Assembly (NCBI GenBank): GCA_035504235.1
Contig: DATJSH010000109.1
Span: 1-13,505, forward strand
DNA: 13,505 nucleotides
Reading direction: 5' to 3'
Source of the DNA: DATARH01 sp035504235
GTDB taxonomy: Bacteria; Pseudomonadota; Alphaproteobacteria; ATCC43930; CGMCC-115725
In this document: positions 1 through 7,640 of the stretch, piece by piece
Layout: each line of letters opens with the position of its first letter
Position numbering within the stretch: position 1 is the first letter of the stretch
The notes under the pieces: model-generated
Told to the model about the DNA's origin: nothing
Databases searched by the model: none
What the model saw: only the letters and a program-made list of their open reading frames with translations
Translations under genes and position numbers: made by a program

Positions 1-90
1 AGATCGAGCTTTAGGGGCGGCCGAAGGCCAGCGGCGCGACGACAGTAGGCAGCGGATAAACCGAAGCGCCAGCGATCATCTAAAGGGTAT

Positions 91-1314
91 TCAGTGATGA
101 CGCGGCATGCCGGTCGCGTGTACATGTGCGTGCGCTAACGCGGCGTGGTCGTGCTGGGCATAATGCTGGCGCAGGAGATCGCGGCCGTAATCGTTGCCAT
201 TCGGCGTGCGCACGACGGTATGGATGTGGTCGCGCGACGGCTCGTCGTTGTCGTAGACGATGCCCGACTGGTGGTCGAACTCGACGAGGATTATCGGCGA
301 GAGGATCCGGTAATAGAACGGGCTATGGTCTTCGACCGGGCCGATCCAGGCGAAATGAGTCGCGTCGAGATGGCGCTTCACCTCGGCCCAGCGAACCTCG
401 GCATGGCCCGGCCTAATGCGGCCGGTATAGACGCCGAGCAATGCTTCGAGGCGCTCGCGGCCTTCTCGCGGCAGGTCGGCATAGCGGATGCCGGCCGGCT
501 CGATGCGGCGATTGTCCTGAAATGCGGCGGCTGACAGCTCGCCTGGCAGGTCGTGGCCTATCGTCGCCTGCTGCCGCTCGACATCCGACAAGGCATCCAT
601 CAGCGCGTAGCCGGCTTCCTCCTCCGCGGCGAAGACCCGCGTTCCCTTGTATTTGCCAAAGCGCGCCAAGACCGGCTCCGACCCCACGAAGGTCGGCGTC
701 ATGACACGCTGGTCGCCTAGCACAAAGACGTTGAGGTTGAGGTGGTGGCCGTCGATCTGGAAGCCCCACGGGTCATCCGCCGACGGCGTGCCGAAGATAC
801 TGACCCAATAGAACCACTCGCTGTATTCCTCGGGCTTGCCGGTGATTTCGAGCGCGTGTTCATTAAGCCGCATGACATCGCGGGCGAGCTGGTAGCCGGC
901 GGCGCTGAGGCTTTCACGCATTAGGCCGAGCGCGGCTTCGCGCTGGTCGTGGCCGAGATCGGCCAGGCAGACACCGTGGCGCATCAGCCAAGGGTGAATG
1001 TTGGACCATTGCCGCCAGGCGTCATCGCCAATCGCGAACCTCGTCGCCGCCTGACGCTGCGGCGCCGGAAGGCTGGCGAGAAAGGCGCACGCCGCCGCGA
1101 CGAGCGGCGCCAGCGAAACACCGGTCTTGCCGGTCGTGAAGATCCCCGGCGCGATCGTGCCGTCCGGGCCAGTGCCGATGCCATGAAACGGCTCCGCGAG
1201 CCCCGTTTTAGCGCGGTCGAGCATCGGCTGCATGCGCGGCGGCAATTCGAACGGTCGGATCGCTGGCGTTGGCGGCCGCTGCCGCAACCCGAAATGAGCG
1301 CTCTCTCCCGCCAT
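91..1314 (-). CDS. DUF3500 family protein
   Basis: This 407-residue protein matches the DUF3500 family, whose function is not established. The core signature is visible at about residues 183-195 (WGFQIDGHHLNLN), followed by TPTFVGSEP at about 207-214. The C-terminal part carries HIHTVVRTPNGNDYG at about 363-377. These His-rich motifs could bind metal, but that is inference. The C-terminus ends in a His-rich tail. I see no signal peptide or membrane segment, so it is probably cytoplasmic. The ATG at 1314 is preceded on the minus strand by a strong GGGAGG ribosome binding site about six bases upstream, which supports this start. The length is usual for the family and the frame is intact. It is transcribed away from the TPR gene, and nothing in the context reveals its job. 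Family assignment is confident; function is unknown. Confidence 0.85.
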   Translation of the reverse strand: MAGESAHFGLRQRPPTPAIRPFELPPRMQPMLDRAKTGLAEPFHGIGTGPDGTIAPGIFTTGKTGVSLAPLVAAACAFLASLPAPQRQAATRFAIGDDAWRQWSNIHPWLMRHGVCLADLGHDQREAALGLMRESLSAAGYQLARDVMRLNEHALEITGKPEEYSEWFYWVSIFGTPSADDPWGFQIDGHHLNLNVFVLGDQRVMTPTFVGSEPVLARFGKYKGTRVFAAEEEAGYALMDALSDVERQQATIGHDLPGELSAAAFQDNRRIEPAGIRYADLPREGRERLEALLGVYTGRIRPGHAEVRWAEVKRHLDATHFAWIGPVEDHSPFYYRILSPIILVEFDHQSGIVYDNDEPSRDHIHTVVRTPNGNDYGRDLLRQHYAQHDHAALAHAHVHATGMPRHH

Positions 1315-1780
1315 GCCCGACCTCCCTTTGGACCTTGGTACCCTACAGCGGCGTCACCCGCATCAACAAGGGGCGGCGCCAACAGTTACTCTCGGTCACC
1401 TGCTACCGGCCTGGAATGGCGACAGCGAGAAACGCATGATCCCAGCAGATGATCACCGGTGACGACATTTGGGAGTCCATCCGGGCCTTTATGGCTGCTT
1501 CTCCTGCTCGACGCTGCTAGCCCTCAAAGGCTAGCCCAGCTGGGAAAGCAGCCAGTCCATCCCATTAAGAGACCTTCTTCGTGACCTCAGGCTCGGCCTT
1601 GGGCGCTCGGCCGCCGTTATCAGCCGAGCGTCTGCTCCGCGATGGCAACCGACCACCCAGATCGGTCGCTAGCTGATTCGTGGTTTCATGGCAAGTTGCG
1701 GCTTCGCGCTTGAGTAGACAACGACAACGCCCGATGCTGCGGAGTTCGCGGATCGACTCGTAGAGACGGACAGGGGCAAC
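1315..1780. other. Intergenic region between divergent genes, no convincing gene
   Basis: No complete gene is visible. A short plus-strand stretch from ATG 1449 reads MITGDDIWESIRAFMAA and then stops at 1518-1520, which could be a gene remnant that I cannot identify. The region also holds the nested inverted repeat at 1493-1553. The last bases before 1781 contain AGGGG (1772-1776), the ribosome binding site of the TPR gene. The 5' leader of the DUF3500 gene lies at its left edge. Confidence 0.5.
1493..1553. repeat. Nested perfect inverted repeats (61-nt stem-loop)
   Basis: The outer arms GGCTGCTT (1493-1500) and AAGCAGCC (1546-1553) are perfect complements. Inside them GCTAGCC (1516-1522) and GGCTAGC (1529-1535) form a 7-bp stem with a 6-nt loop, and CCCAGCTGGG (1535-1544) is itself a palindrome. 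No T-run follows on either side, so it is not a standard intrinsic terminator. It could be an RNA structure, the end of a lost mobile element, or chance in GC-rich DNA. Confidence 0.5.
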
Positions 1781-3435
1781 ATGGACTATCCTTATGATGT
1801 CGGCTCGTACTCCCGGAAAGTGACGACCGCTTCGGCGGATGCGCAGCGCTGGTTCGACCGTGGCCTCAACTGGTGTTTTGGCTACCATCATGAAGAGGCT
1901 GTCCGCTGCTTCGAGAAAGCGCTGGAGATCGATCCGAGCTGCGCGATGGCGCATTGGGGTATCGGCTACGCCGCTGGACCCAACTACAACTACCCCTGGG
2001 AACTGCAAGACCCCGCCAGTAAGGCCGCGGCGCTCGCGCGCGCACATGATCCGCCCGCGCCGCGCTCGCCGTCTGCGACCGTGTTACGGCGCCAGAACGC
2101 GCACTAATTGAGGCCTTGCCGGCTCGCTATCCACAACGCGATCCGATCGACGATCAGCGCCCATGGAATGATGCCTTTGCCGACGCCATGCGCCTCGCGC
2201 ATCAGGCGCACCCCGACGACCTGGATGTTCGCGCAATCTTCGCGGAAGCGATCCTCAACCGCACACCTTGGCGCATGTGGGACCTGCGTACCGGCGAGCC
2301 GGCGCCTGACGCCGGCACGCTCGAGGCGCGCGAGGTGCTCGAGTCCGCGCTTCGCGATCTGCCCGGGGCCATGAATCATCCCGGTCTTTTGCATCTACAC
2401 GTCCACTTGATGGAAATGTCGTCGCATCCGGAGGTGGCGCTGGCAACTGGCGACCGATTGCGCGAATTGGCGCCCGACATGGGACACCTGACGCACATGC
2501 CCACCCATATCGACATACAATGTGGCCATTACCGAGACGCGATGCTCTGGAATCAGAAGGCGATCGTCGCCGACCGTAAGTTCTACGACCGCACCGGTCC
2601 GATGAATTTCTATTCGGGCTACCGGGTCCACAATTACCACTTCGCCGCTTACGGGGCGATGTTCCTGGGCCAATACGCCCCCGCCATCGCTGCCGCCAAT
2701 GAGCTGATCGAAACGATGCCCGAGGAGATGCTGCGCATCCCTTCACCGCCAATGGCCGATTTCTTCGAGAGCTATGCTTCGATCCGACAACATGTGCTGA
2801 TCCGCTTCGGCAAATGGCACGAGATCGTCGCGCAGGATCTGCCGGCCGACCGTGACCTTTATTCCAACACCACGGCGATGATCCATTACGCCAAGGGTGT
2901 TGCCCACGCCGCGCTGGGCGAGGTCCCGGCGGCAGAAGCGGAACAGGTACTATTTCGCGAGGCCGCGAAACGGGTGCCCTCGTTGCGGTACCTGCACAAT
3001 GCGACTTGCGTCCAATTGCTGGCGGTGGCCGAGGAGATGTTGGAAGGCGAGATCGCCTACCGCCGCGGCGAGCACGACGCAGCCTTCACCCATCTGCGCG
3101 CCGCGATCGCGCTGGAGGACGCTTTACCCTACGACGAGCCTTGGGGCTGGATGCAGCCAATCCGCCATGCGCTCGGTGCGCTTCTCCTAGAGCAGGGGCA
3201 AACGGCAGAGGCCGAGGCCATCTATCGGGAGGATCTCGGCCTCGGCGGAACATTGCCACGCGCCCAGATACATCCCGACAATTTGTGGGCCCTGCGCGGG
3301 CTGCTAGACTGCCTCCAGCGGCGCGGCGAGGTTGCGGAGGCCGCGCTGATCAGACAGCGCGTGGACTTCGCCGCCGCGCGCGCTGATCAGCCCATACCGG
3401 TGTCTTGCTTTTGCGCTCGCCGTAACGCGGCTTGA
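1781..3435 (+). pseudogene. TPR-repeat protein interrupted by one frameshift
   Basis: Two plus-strand reading frames together make one tetratricopeptide-repeat protein of about 550 residues. The first part (from ATG 1781, with AGGGG four bases upstream) reads MDYPYDVGSYSRKVTTASAD and carries a TPR-like segment, RGLNWCFGYHHEEAVRCFEK. The second part continues through 3435 with LLHLHVHLMEMSSHPEVA, MPTHIDIQCGHYRDAM and a further helical repeat region. The break is between 2050 and 2104: the phase changes by the equivalent of one missing base, and the new phase reads AALAVCDRVTAPERALIEAL straight into the second part. The homologous family, uncharacterised TPR proteins common in rhizobia and other proteobacteria, is one continuous chain. 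The rest of the frame is clean, so this is either a recent mutation or a base lost in sequencing. TPRs usually mediate protein-protein contacts; no partner is evident. Confidence 0.8.
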
Positions 3436-3503
3436 GTGACAACTCGGCCGCGGCATCGCTGGTAGCCTGCGGGTCCGCTATTGGCGCTGAGGCGACGAGG
3501 TAA

Positions 3504-3780
3504 GCCTTTACAAAAACGTCGGTACATACGCATCCAGGCTCCGAAACGTTCTATGTGCTCAGCGGCGAACTGAGCCTGAAGACGCCGAGATGCCGCGCGG
3601 CGTGATGCATATCGAGGCCGGGCAGTCGATGCCGGGACGCGCTCCGGGCTCGCCAATGGAGGTTTCCAGCAGCGGCGCGAGCGATTTGAAGATTTGAACG
3701 TCCTTGTGATGTTTGTCGTGGACGCCACCAAGCCGTTTTCGTTGCCGGCCAAGTTCGAATTGGCTGCCCGCGCCAGATAA
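3504..3780 (+). pseudogene. Cupin-domain protein remnant
   Basis: Three fragments in successive phases spell a small cupin. At 3504-3605 the frame reads through HTHPGSETFYVLSGELSLK, which contains the typical metal-binding cupin motif 1 (HxH, then E). At 3590-3693 the next phase reads MPRGVMHIEAGQSMPG and then SPMEVSSSG. At 3694-3780 a third phase reads LNVLVMFVVDATKPF and ends at TAA 3778. A stop codon (3501-3503) cuts off the N-terminus. There are thus at least two frameshifts plus a missing start, so no functional protein is expected. Family members are often single-domain proteins of 120-160 residues with unknown substrates. It lies in the same direction as the TPR gene and may once have been co-transcribed. 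Confidence 0.75.
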
Positions 3781-3879
3781 TCCTCAAAATTCTACGCCAT
3801 TCAATCTTCAAAATGACAACTTGGCGAGCTGCGCGCCACGCTAAGTCATGAATTCCGTCCGTTGTGTTCTCTAAGGCCC

Positions 3880-4467
3880 CTAGGGGGTAGTCTTCAACAG
3901 TGCAAATAGACCACTTGCGGCACCCTCTAGCACTGTGCGCTGCGGACGGGTCCGCGCCAGGACGCGAATTCCGAGTAAAACACTCAACAGGAGCTTGGCC
4001 AGTTCGGCCGCCGGACGATTAGCTGAGATCGTGCCGTCCCTCTGCCCGGCCGCGACGCATCGGCGGAAGAATGTCTCGATGAAAACCATTTCCTCGGAGA
4101 CGATCTTCTGAAATTCTGTGTCATAGGGTGCCAGTTCGAGTGCTGCGTTCACGAGCATGCACCCGCGGCGCTGTTTATCCTTCACTGATCGCTCGATGAC
4201 CTCATCAAAAAACGCGCGGATCGCCGATACCGGTGACAATCGCTCCAGTCGGGAAACCCGATCGCGGACACTCGTTATGAGGTAATGAGCCAACGCTTGG
4301 CGATACAGCGATCGCTTGTCACCGAATGCGTTGTAGAGGCTGGCCCCGGTAATCCCCATCTGCTCGGCGAGGTCCCGAACCGAGGTCGCTTCGAAACCCT
4401 GCGCCCAAAAGCAATTCATTGCCGCTTCCAGCGCGGTCTCCTCGTCGAACTCTCTCGGTCGCGCCAT
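3880..4467 (-). CDS. TetR/AcrR family transcriptional regulator
   Basis: This 195-residue protein is a ligand-responsive DNA-binding repressor of the TetR family. The N-terminal DNA-binding domain begins MARPREFDEETALEAAMNCF, and the helix-turn-helix lies at about residues 28-48 (TSVRDLAEQMGITGASLYNA). The C-terminal ligand and dimer domain contains RRGCMLVNAALELAPYD at about 100-116. Cys103 sits in a position reminiscent of the electrophile-sensing cysteine of NemR, so a reactive-compound signal is plausible but inferred. I chose ATG 4467 because GAGG lies at a good distance upstream on the minus strand; an upstream GTG at 4479 overlaps that site. The gene is divergent from the GST gene, and a half operator lies upstream of it at 4530-4537. 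A decayed relative of the same subfamily is present at 7640-8090. It probably controls the GST/MFS and selenoprotein/HAD units. Confidence 0.9.
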   Translation of the reverse strand: MARPREFDEETALEAAMNCFWAQGFEATSVRDLAEQMGITGASLYNAFGDKRSLYRQALAHYLITSVRDRVSRLERLSPVSAIRAFFDEVIERSVKDKQRRGCMLVNAALELAPYDTEFQKIVSEEMVFIETFFRRCVAAGQRDGTISANRPAAELAKLLLSVLLGIRVLARTRPQRTVLEGAASGLFALLKTTP

Positions 4468-4529
4468 TAAACGCCTCACACACAGAACCCGCTATCCGGG
4501 CTGCGATTGTGCCTCTATCAATATCTTGC

Positions 4530-4545
4530 GTTTTAGAGCGACGGC
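4530..4545. promoter_or_regulatory. Candidate TetR half-operator upstream of tetR
   Basis: GTTTTAGA at 4530-4537 is the exact reverse complement of the right half (TCTAAAAC) of the two full operators, and the adjoining GCGACG matches the CGTCGC expected on the other strand. The second arm (TCTA) is absent. It lies about 65 bases upstream of the TetR start, a location suitable for autoregulation. An 8-bp match alone could be chance. Confidence 0.4.
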
Positions 4546-4655
4546 AACAGAACGGCAACGGCAACATAATGTGACGTCGCCCCGACTAGCGCTCGATTTC
4601 CGCGCTCGAACTTGATGGTGCACAAGGCCATTGCCGAGGCCGTAAACCCGGAGCA

Positions 4656-4678
4656 TTCTAGATCGTTCGCTCTAAAAC
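4656..4678. promoter_or_regulatory. TetR operator upstream of the GST gene
   Basis: The core TAGATCGTTCGCTCTA (4659-4674) has the TAGA-N8-TCTA layout of a TetR dimer site. The 23-bp stretch 4656-4678 differs from the stretch at 8136-8158 at only a few positions. It ends 21 bases before the GST start codon, so a bound dimer would overlap the promoter or transcription start. I see no convincing -35/-10 pair. The link to the TetR protein at 3880-4467 is inferred from adjacency and from the repeated site. Confidence 0.7.
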
Positions 4679-4699
4679 GGAACACCAGAGGAATAAGCA

Positions 4700-5407
4700 A
4701 TGATCCGCTTCTATTATCATCCGACACCGAACCCCGCGAAGGTTGCGCTGTTCCTCGAGGAAACGGGTCTTCTCTATGAAATCATACCGATCGATACGAG
4801 CAGGGGCCGGCAGCACACGGCGGAGTTTCGCGAAATCAACCCAAACGGCAAGGTCCCGGCCATCGTCGATACCAACGGTCCCGGCGGCGCGGAAGTCCGG
4901 GTGTTCGATTCGAGCGCCATCCTGCTCTATCTGGCCGAAAAGACGGGAAAGCTGCTGGGAACGCCGGCTGATCGCGGCGAGCTGCTCTCGTGGTTGTTCT
5001 ACATCGGCACCGGGCTCGGCCCGTTTTCCGGTCAGGCCGTGCATTTCCAGCGCGCGGCCCCGGAGAAGCTGCCCTACGCGATCAACCGTTATCGGCGCGA
5101 GGCCGAGCGCCACTACGCCGTGCTCGACAAGCATCTCGAAGGCCGCAGCTTCATCGTCGGCGCCGGCTATACCATAGCCGACATCTCGGCCTGGGGCTGG
5201 ATCGACCGTGCTAGCTTTGTGCTTCCCGGAAGCGACGATCCGCTCGCCCCTTACCCGAATATTAGGCGCTGGTTCCACTCGATCAACGAACGCCCGGCAG
5301 TCACCAAGGCGCGGGCCGTGGGGAGCGGCCACACCTTCAAAAAAGAGGTCGACGAGGAGACGCGGCGCGCGCTGTTCCCCTCCAACTATCCTCCCGCCGC
5401 CGCCTGA
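4700..5407 (+). CDS. Glutathione S-transferase, Nu-class (YfcG-like)
   Basis: This 235-residue enzyme closely resembles E. coli YfcG, a Nu-class glutathione transferase that acts mainly as a GSH/GSSG-dependent disulfide reductase. The thioredoxin-like N-terminal domain begins MIRFYYHPTPNPAKVALFLE; Thr9 and Asn11 correspond to the key YfcG active-site residues. INPNGKVPAIVD (about 46-57) contains the cis-proline loop, and FDSSAILLYLAEKTG (69-83) contains the glutathione gamma-glutamyl binding turn. The all-helical C-terminal domain carries the N-capping motif TIAD (158-161). Length is close to the family norm, with a short tail extension. The ATG at 4700 follows AGAGGAA (4687-4693), a strong ribosome binding site. 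It lies 21 bases after the operator, divergent from tetR, and 57 bases before the MFS exporter, with which it probably forms a two-gene unit. The likely role is cytoplasmic detoxification or repair of thiol adducts. Confidence 0.92.
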   Translation: MIRFYYHPTPNPAKVALFLEETGLLYEIIPIDTSRGRQHTAEFREINPNGKVPAIVDTNGPGGAEVRVFDSSAILLYLAEKTGKLLGTPADRGELLSWLFYIGTGLGPFSGQAVHFQRAAPEKLPYAINRYRREAERHYAVLDKHLEGRSFIVGAGYTIADISAWGWIDRASFVLPGSDDPLAPYPNIRRWFHSINERPAVTKARAVGSGHTFKKEVDEETRRALFPSNYPPAAA

Positions 5408-5416
5408 GGCAGACGG

Positions 5417-5450
5417 CCGATCCCGGCGCGCAGGCGGACGCCGGGATCGG
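5417..5450. repeat. 12-bp perfect hairpin between GST and MFS genes
   Basis: CCGATCCCGGCG (5417-5428) and CGCCGGGATCGG (5439-5450) are perfect complements around a 10-nt loop. It starts nine bases after the GST stop codon. No T-run follows, so it is not a classical intrinsic terminator. It may stabilise the 3' end of the GST message, attenuate read-through into the exporter gene, or act as a weak terminator. Confidence 0.65.
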
Positions 5451-5464
5451 GCGGCAGAGGTTCT

Positions 5465-7123
5465 GTGCATGGCGCCGAGCGCGAGTTTAGAGTGAGCGAT
5501 CCGGTCCGAGTTGTCGGCGAAGCCTCAACGGCGGGCGAGACCCAGAGTCTTGCCCGACATCCGCCGCGTACTGAGCACGATGTTAGTGGAGCGCCCGATC
5601 GTGTTGCTCCTACAGTCAATCACGCTGCCATCACGATTTCGATCATGCTGGCGACGATCATGCAGGCGATCGACACGACGATCGCCAATGTCGCGCTGCC
5701 GCATATTCAGGGCAGCCTCTCCGCGGCGCAGGACCAGATCACCTGGGTCTTGACCTCCTATATCGTCGCCGCCGCGATCATGACCCCGCTGACCGGCTGG
5801 CTGGCGGGCGCCTTCGGCATCAAGCGCGTCTTTCTGATTTCGGTTGCTGGCTTTACCGTCGCCTCCGCGCTGTGCGGCTTGGCCGACAGCCTTGCCCAGA
5901 TGGTCCTTTTTCGATTGCTACAAGGGGTATGCGGCGCGGCATTGATGCCATTGTCGCAAGCCGTGCTGCTGCGCATCAACCCGCCCGAGCGGCATGGCCA
6001 AGCGATGGCGGTATGGGGTACCGGAGCCATGGTCGGGCCGATTGCCGGCCCCGCGCTCGGCGGCTGGCTGACCGATAATTACAACTGGCGCTGGGTGTTT
6101 TATATCAACCTCCCGGTCGGCATCATCGCCTTTCTCGGTATCCTGTTTTTCATTCATGAGACCCGTCATGCCCGGCGCGAGCGCTTCGATTTTTTCGGCT
6201 TTGGCGCGCTCGCCATTGCGATCGGCGCCTTGCAGATGCTGCTCGACCGCGGCGAGCTCAAGGATTGGTTCCACTCGACCGAGATCTGGGTCGAGATGAC
6301 GGTCGCCAGCCTCGCCCTCTATCTGTTCGTGGTCCACACGATAACGACGAGCGAGCGCCCGTTCCTCAACCGCGACCTGTTGCGCGACCCCAATTTCGTC
6401 ACCGGCAACGTGCTGATGTTCTTCATCGGGGTCATCATGTTCGCAACCCTGGCGCTGCAGCCGACAATGCTGCAGCAATTGATGAACTATCCGGTGGCGA
6501 CCGCCGGTCTGGTCATAGCACCCCGCGGCATCGGCACAATGGCCGCGATGTTTCTGGTCGGCCGGATCATCAACCGCGTCGACATCCGCCTGCTGATCCT
6601 CAGCGGGCTGGCGCTGACCGCTATCTCGCTTTATCAGATGAGCGGGTTTACGCTCGTCATCGATGAGCAGCCGATTGTCGTCTCTGGGCTGGTCCAGGGT
6701 TTCGGGCTTGGTTTTGTTTTTGTGCCATTGAGCACGATCGCCTTTGCGACTCTGCCGCGCTCGGTCCTGACCCAAGGCACCGCCGTGTTCAGCCTGACGC
6801 GCAACATCGGCAGCAGCATCGGCATTGCGATCCTCGAGGCTTTGTTCGTCGAGAACAGCCAGATCGTGCATTCGCGCCTCGTCGAGCATCTGCGCCCGGA
6901 TAATCCGCTGGCCCACCCACCCTACCTGATGGCGCCCTACAGCCTCAGCACGAGTACGGGTATCGCTGCGCTCAATGCCGAGGTGACGAGGCAGGCGCAG
7001 ATGGTTGCCTATATCGATGATTTCAAATTGATGATGGTCATCGCCCTTCTGGCGGCGCCCTTGCTGTTGCTATTGCGCAAGCCGCGCGTCGCGCGCGTTG
7101 CTGGCCCGGTCGCTCCCGAATGA
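5465..7123 (+). CDS. MFS drug/proton antiporter, DHA2 (EmrB/QacA) family
   Basis: This 552-residue protein is a 14-helix major facilitator exporter of the DHA2 family, acting in the inner membrane to expel small toxic molecules with the proton gradient. Helix 1 contains MQAIDTTIANVALPHIQG with conserved Asp70. Motif A is GWLAGAFGIKR (about 111-121). Motif B (RLLQGVCGAALMPLSQ) and motif C (GAMVGPIAGPALGGW) follow, then the family-typical WRWVFYINLPVG. The C-terminal half has further hydrophobic helices and ends with a short basic tail. The start is uncertain: GTG 5465 gives a long polar N-terminus, GTG 5492 is an alternative, and neither has a clear ribosome binding site. It follows the GST gene in the same direction and probably exports the compound, or its conjugates, that induces the TetR regulon. 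A partial operator-like sequence lies at 5486-5503. No membrane-fusion (EmrA) partner is present here. Confidence 0.92.
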   Translation: MHGAEREFRVSDPVRVVGEASTAGETQSLARHPPRTEHDVSGAPDRVAPTVNHAAITISIMLATIMQAIDTTIANVALPHIQGSLSAAQDQITWVLTSYIVAAAIMTPLTGWLAGAFGIKRVFLISVAGFTVASALCGLADSLAQMVLFRLLQGVCGAALMPLSQAVLLRINPPERHGQAMAVWGTGAMVGPIAGPALGGWLTDNYNWRWVFYINLPVGIIAFLGILFFIHETRHARRERFDFFGFGALAIAIGALQMLLDRGELKDWFHSTEIWVEMTVASLALYLFVVHTITTSERPFLNRDLLRDPNFVTGNVLMFFIGVIMFATLALQPTMLQQLMNYPVATAGLVIAPRGIGTMAAMFLVGRIINRVDIRLLILSGLALTAISLYQMSGFTLVIDEQPIVVSGLVQGFGLGFVFVPLSTIAFATLPRSVLTQGTAVFSLTRNIGSSIGIAILEALFVENSQIVHSRLVEHLRPDNPLAHPPYLMAPYSLSTSTGIAALNAEVTRQAQMVAYIDDFKLMMVIALLAAPLLLLLRKPRVARVAGPVAPE

Positions 7124-7640
7124 CTGTCAGCGTCCTCGCAGCGGCTGTTGAAGCTGCCGCGAACGGTGCGCGGTGTGGCCGTGGCAACGCACCTACTTTT
7201 AAGGCATGGCTTTGGAATGAATCAGGAATGTCAGATAGCTCACGATGAGGTTGGAGATGACACTCGAGCCAGATGCCTCATCCCGAACAGCGGATCTTCG
7301 TGACGTCCGCCGCACCCCGCAAGACAACGAGTTCGTGCTATCGCTGTCCTCAAAACTCGCCATAGCCGGTTGTTTGAGTTGATCGGCGTCATCTTCGCCG
7401 CGGTGACTACTTCTGGGACGAAATCGACCACGTCCTCCGGAACGACGCCATCAAGCAAATTGTGACTTGTGACTTCAAGTCACCACATTTGATGCCGCGC
7501 GCGAGCTGCGACGCCAGGTGCGCCGCACTGGGGCCACCTGCACCGGCGTTTGGTGGGCAAGGCGGCTTCTTTCCTGCACCACGCCTACCGAACTCGCCGT
7601 TTGCCGATGCTGCGCCGTCGCACGCTGAAGGTTGCGGCAC
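7124..7640. other. Intergenic region, degraded, no recognisable gene
   Basis: No intact gene is seen. One plus-strand stretch around 7389-7470 reads RRGDYFWDEIDHVLRNDAIK, which has the feel of real protein, possibly a TIR-like domain, but is cut off by stops. The palindrome at 7461-7483 lies at its end. The right-hand part grades into the TetR pseudogene. No clear terminator with a T-run follows the MFS stop. Confidence 0.45.
7461..7483. repeat. Palindrome with partial direct repeat
   Basis: GTGACTT (7469-7475) and AAGTCAC (7477-7483) form a perfect 7-1-7 palindrome, preceded at once by a further TGTGACTT (7461-7468). It does not resemble the TAGA-N8-TCTA operators. It could be a binding site for a different regulator or a chance repeat in decayed DNA. 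Confidence 0.4.

Noticed and set aside
1..90. Possible gene or regulatory site at the left edge
   Set aside because: Too short, with no recognisable motif on either strand.
5417..5450. Intrinsic terminator between GST and MFS genes
   Set aside because: The hairpin is strong but no T-run follows, so it was recorded only as a hairpin.
4658..5470. Minus-strand open frame of 270 codons opposite the GST gene
   Set aside because: The GST on the other strand has conserved active-site residues and a strong ribosome binding site; this frame has neither.
5918..6916. Minus-strand open frame of 332 codons inside the MFS gene
   Set aside because: It lies wholly antisense to a clear 14-helix transporter and shows only charged, repetitive composition.
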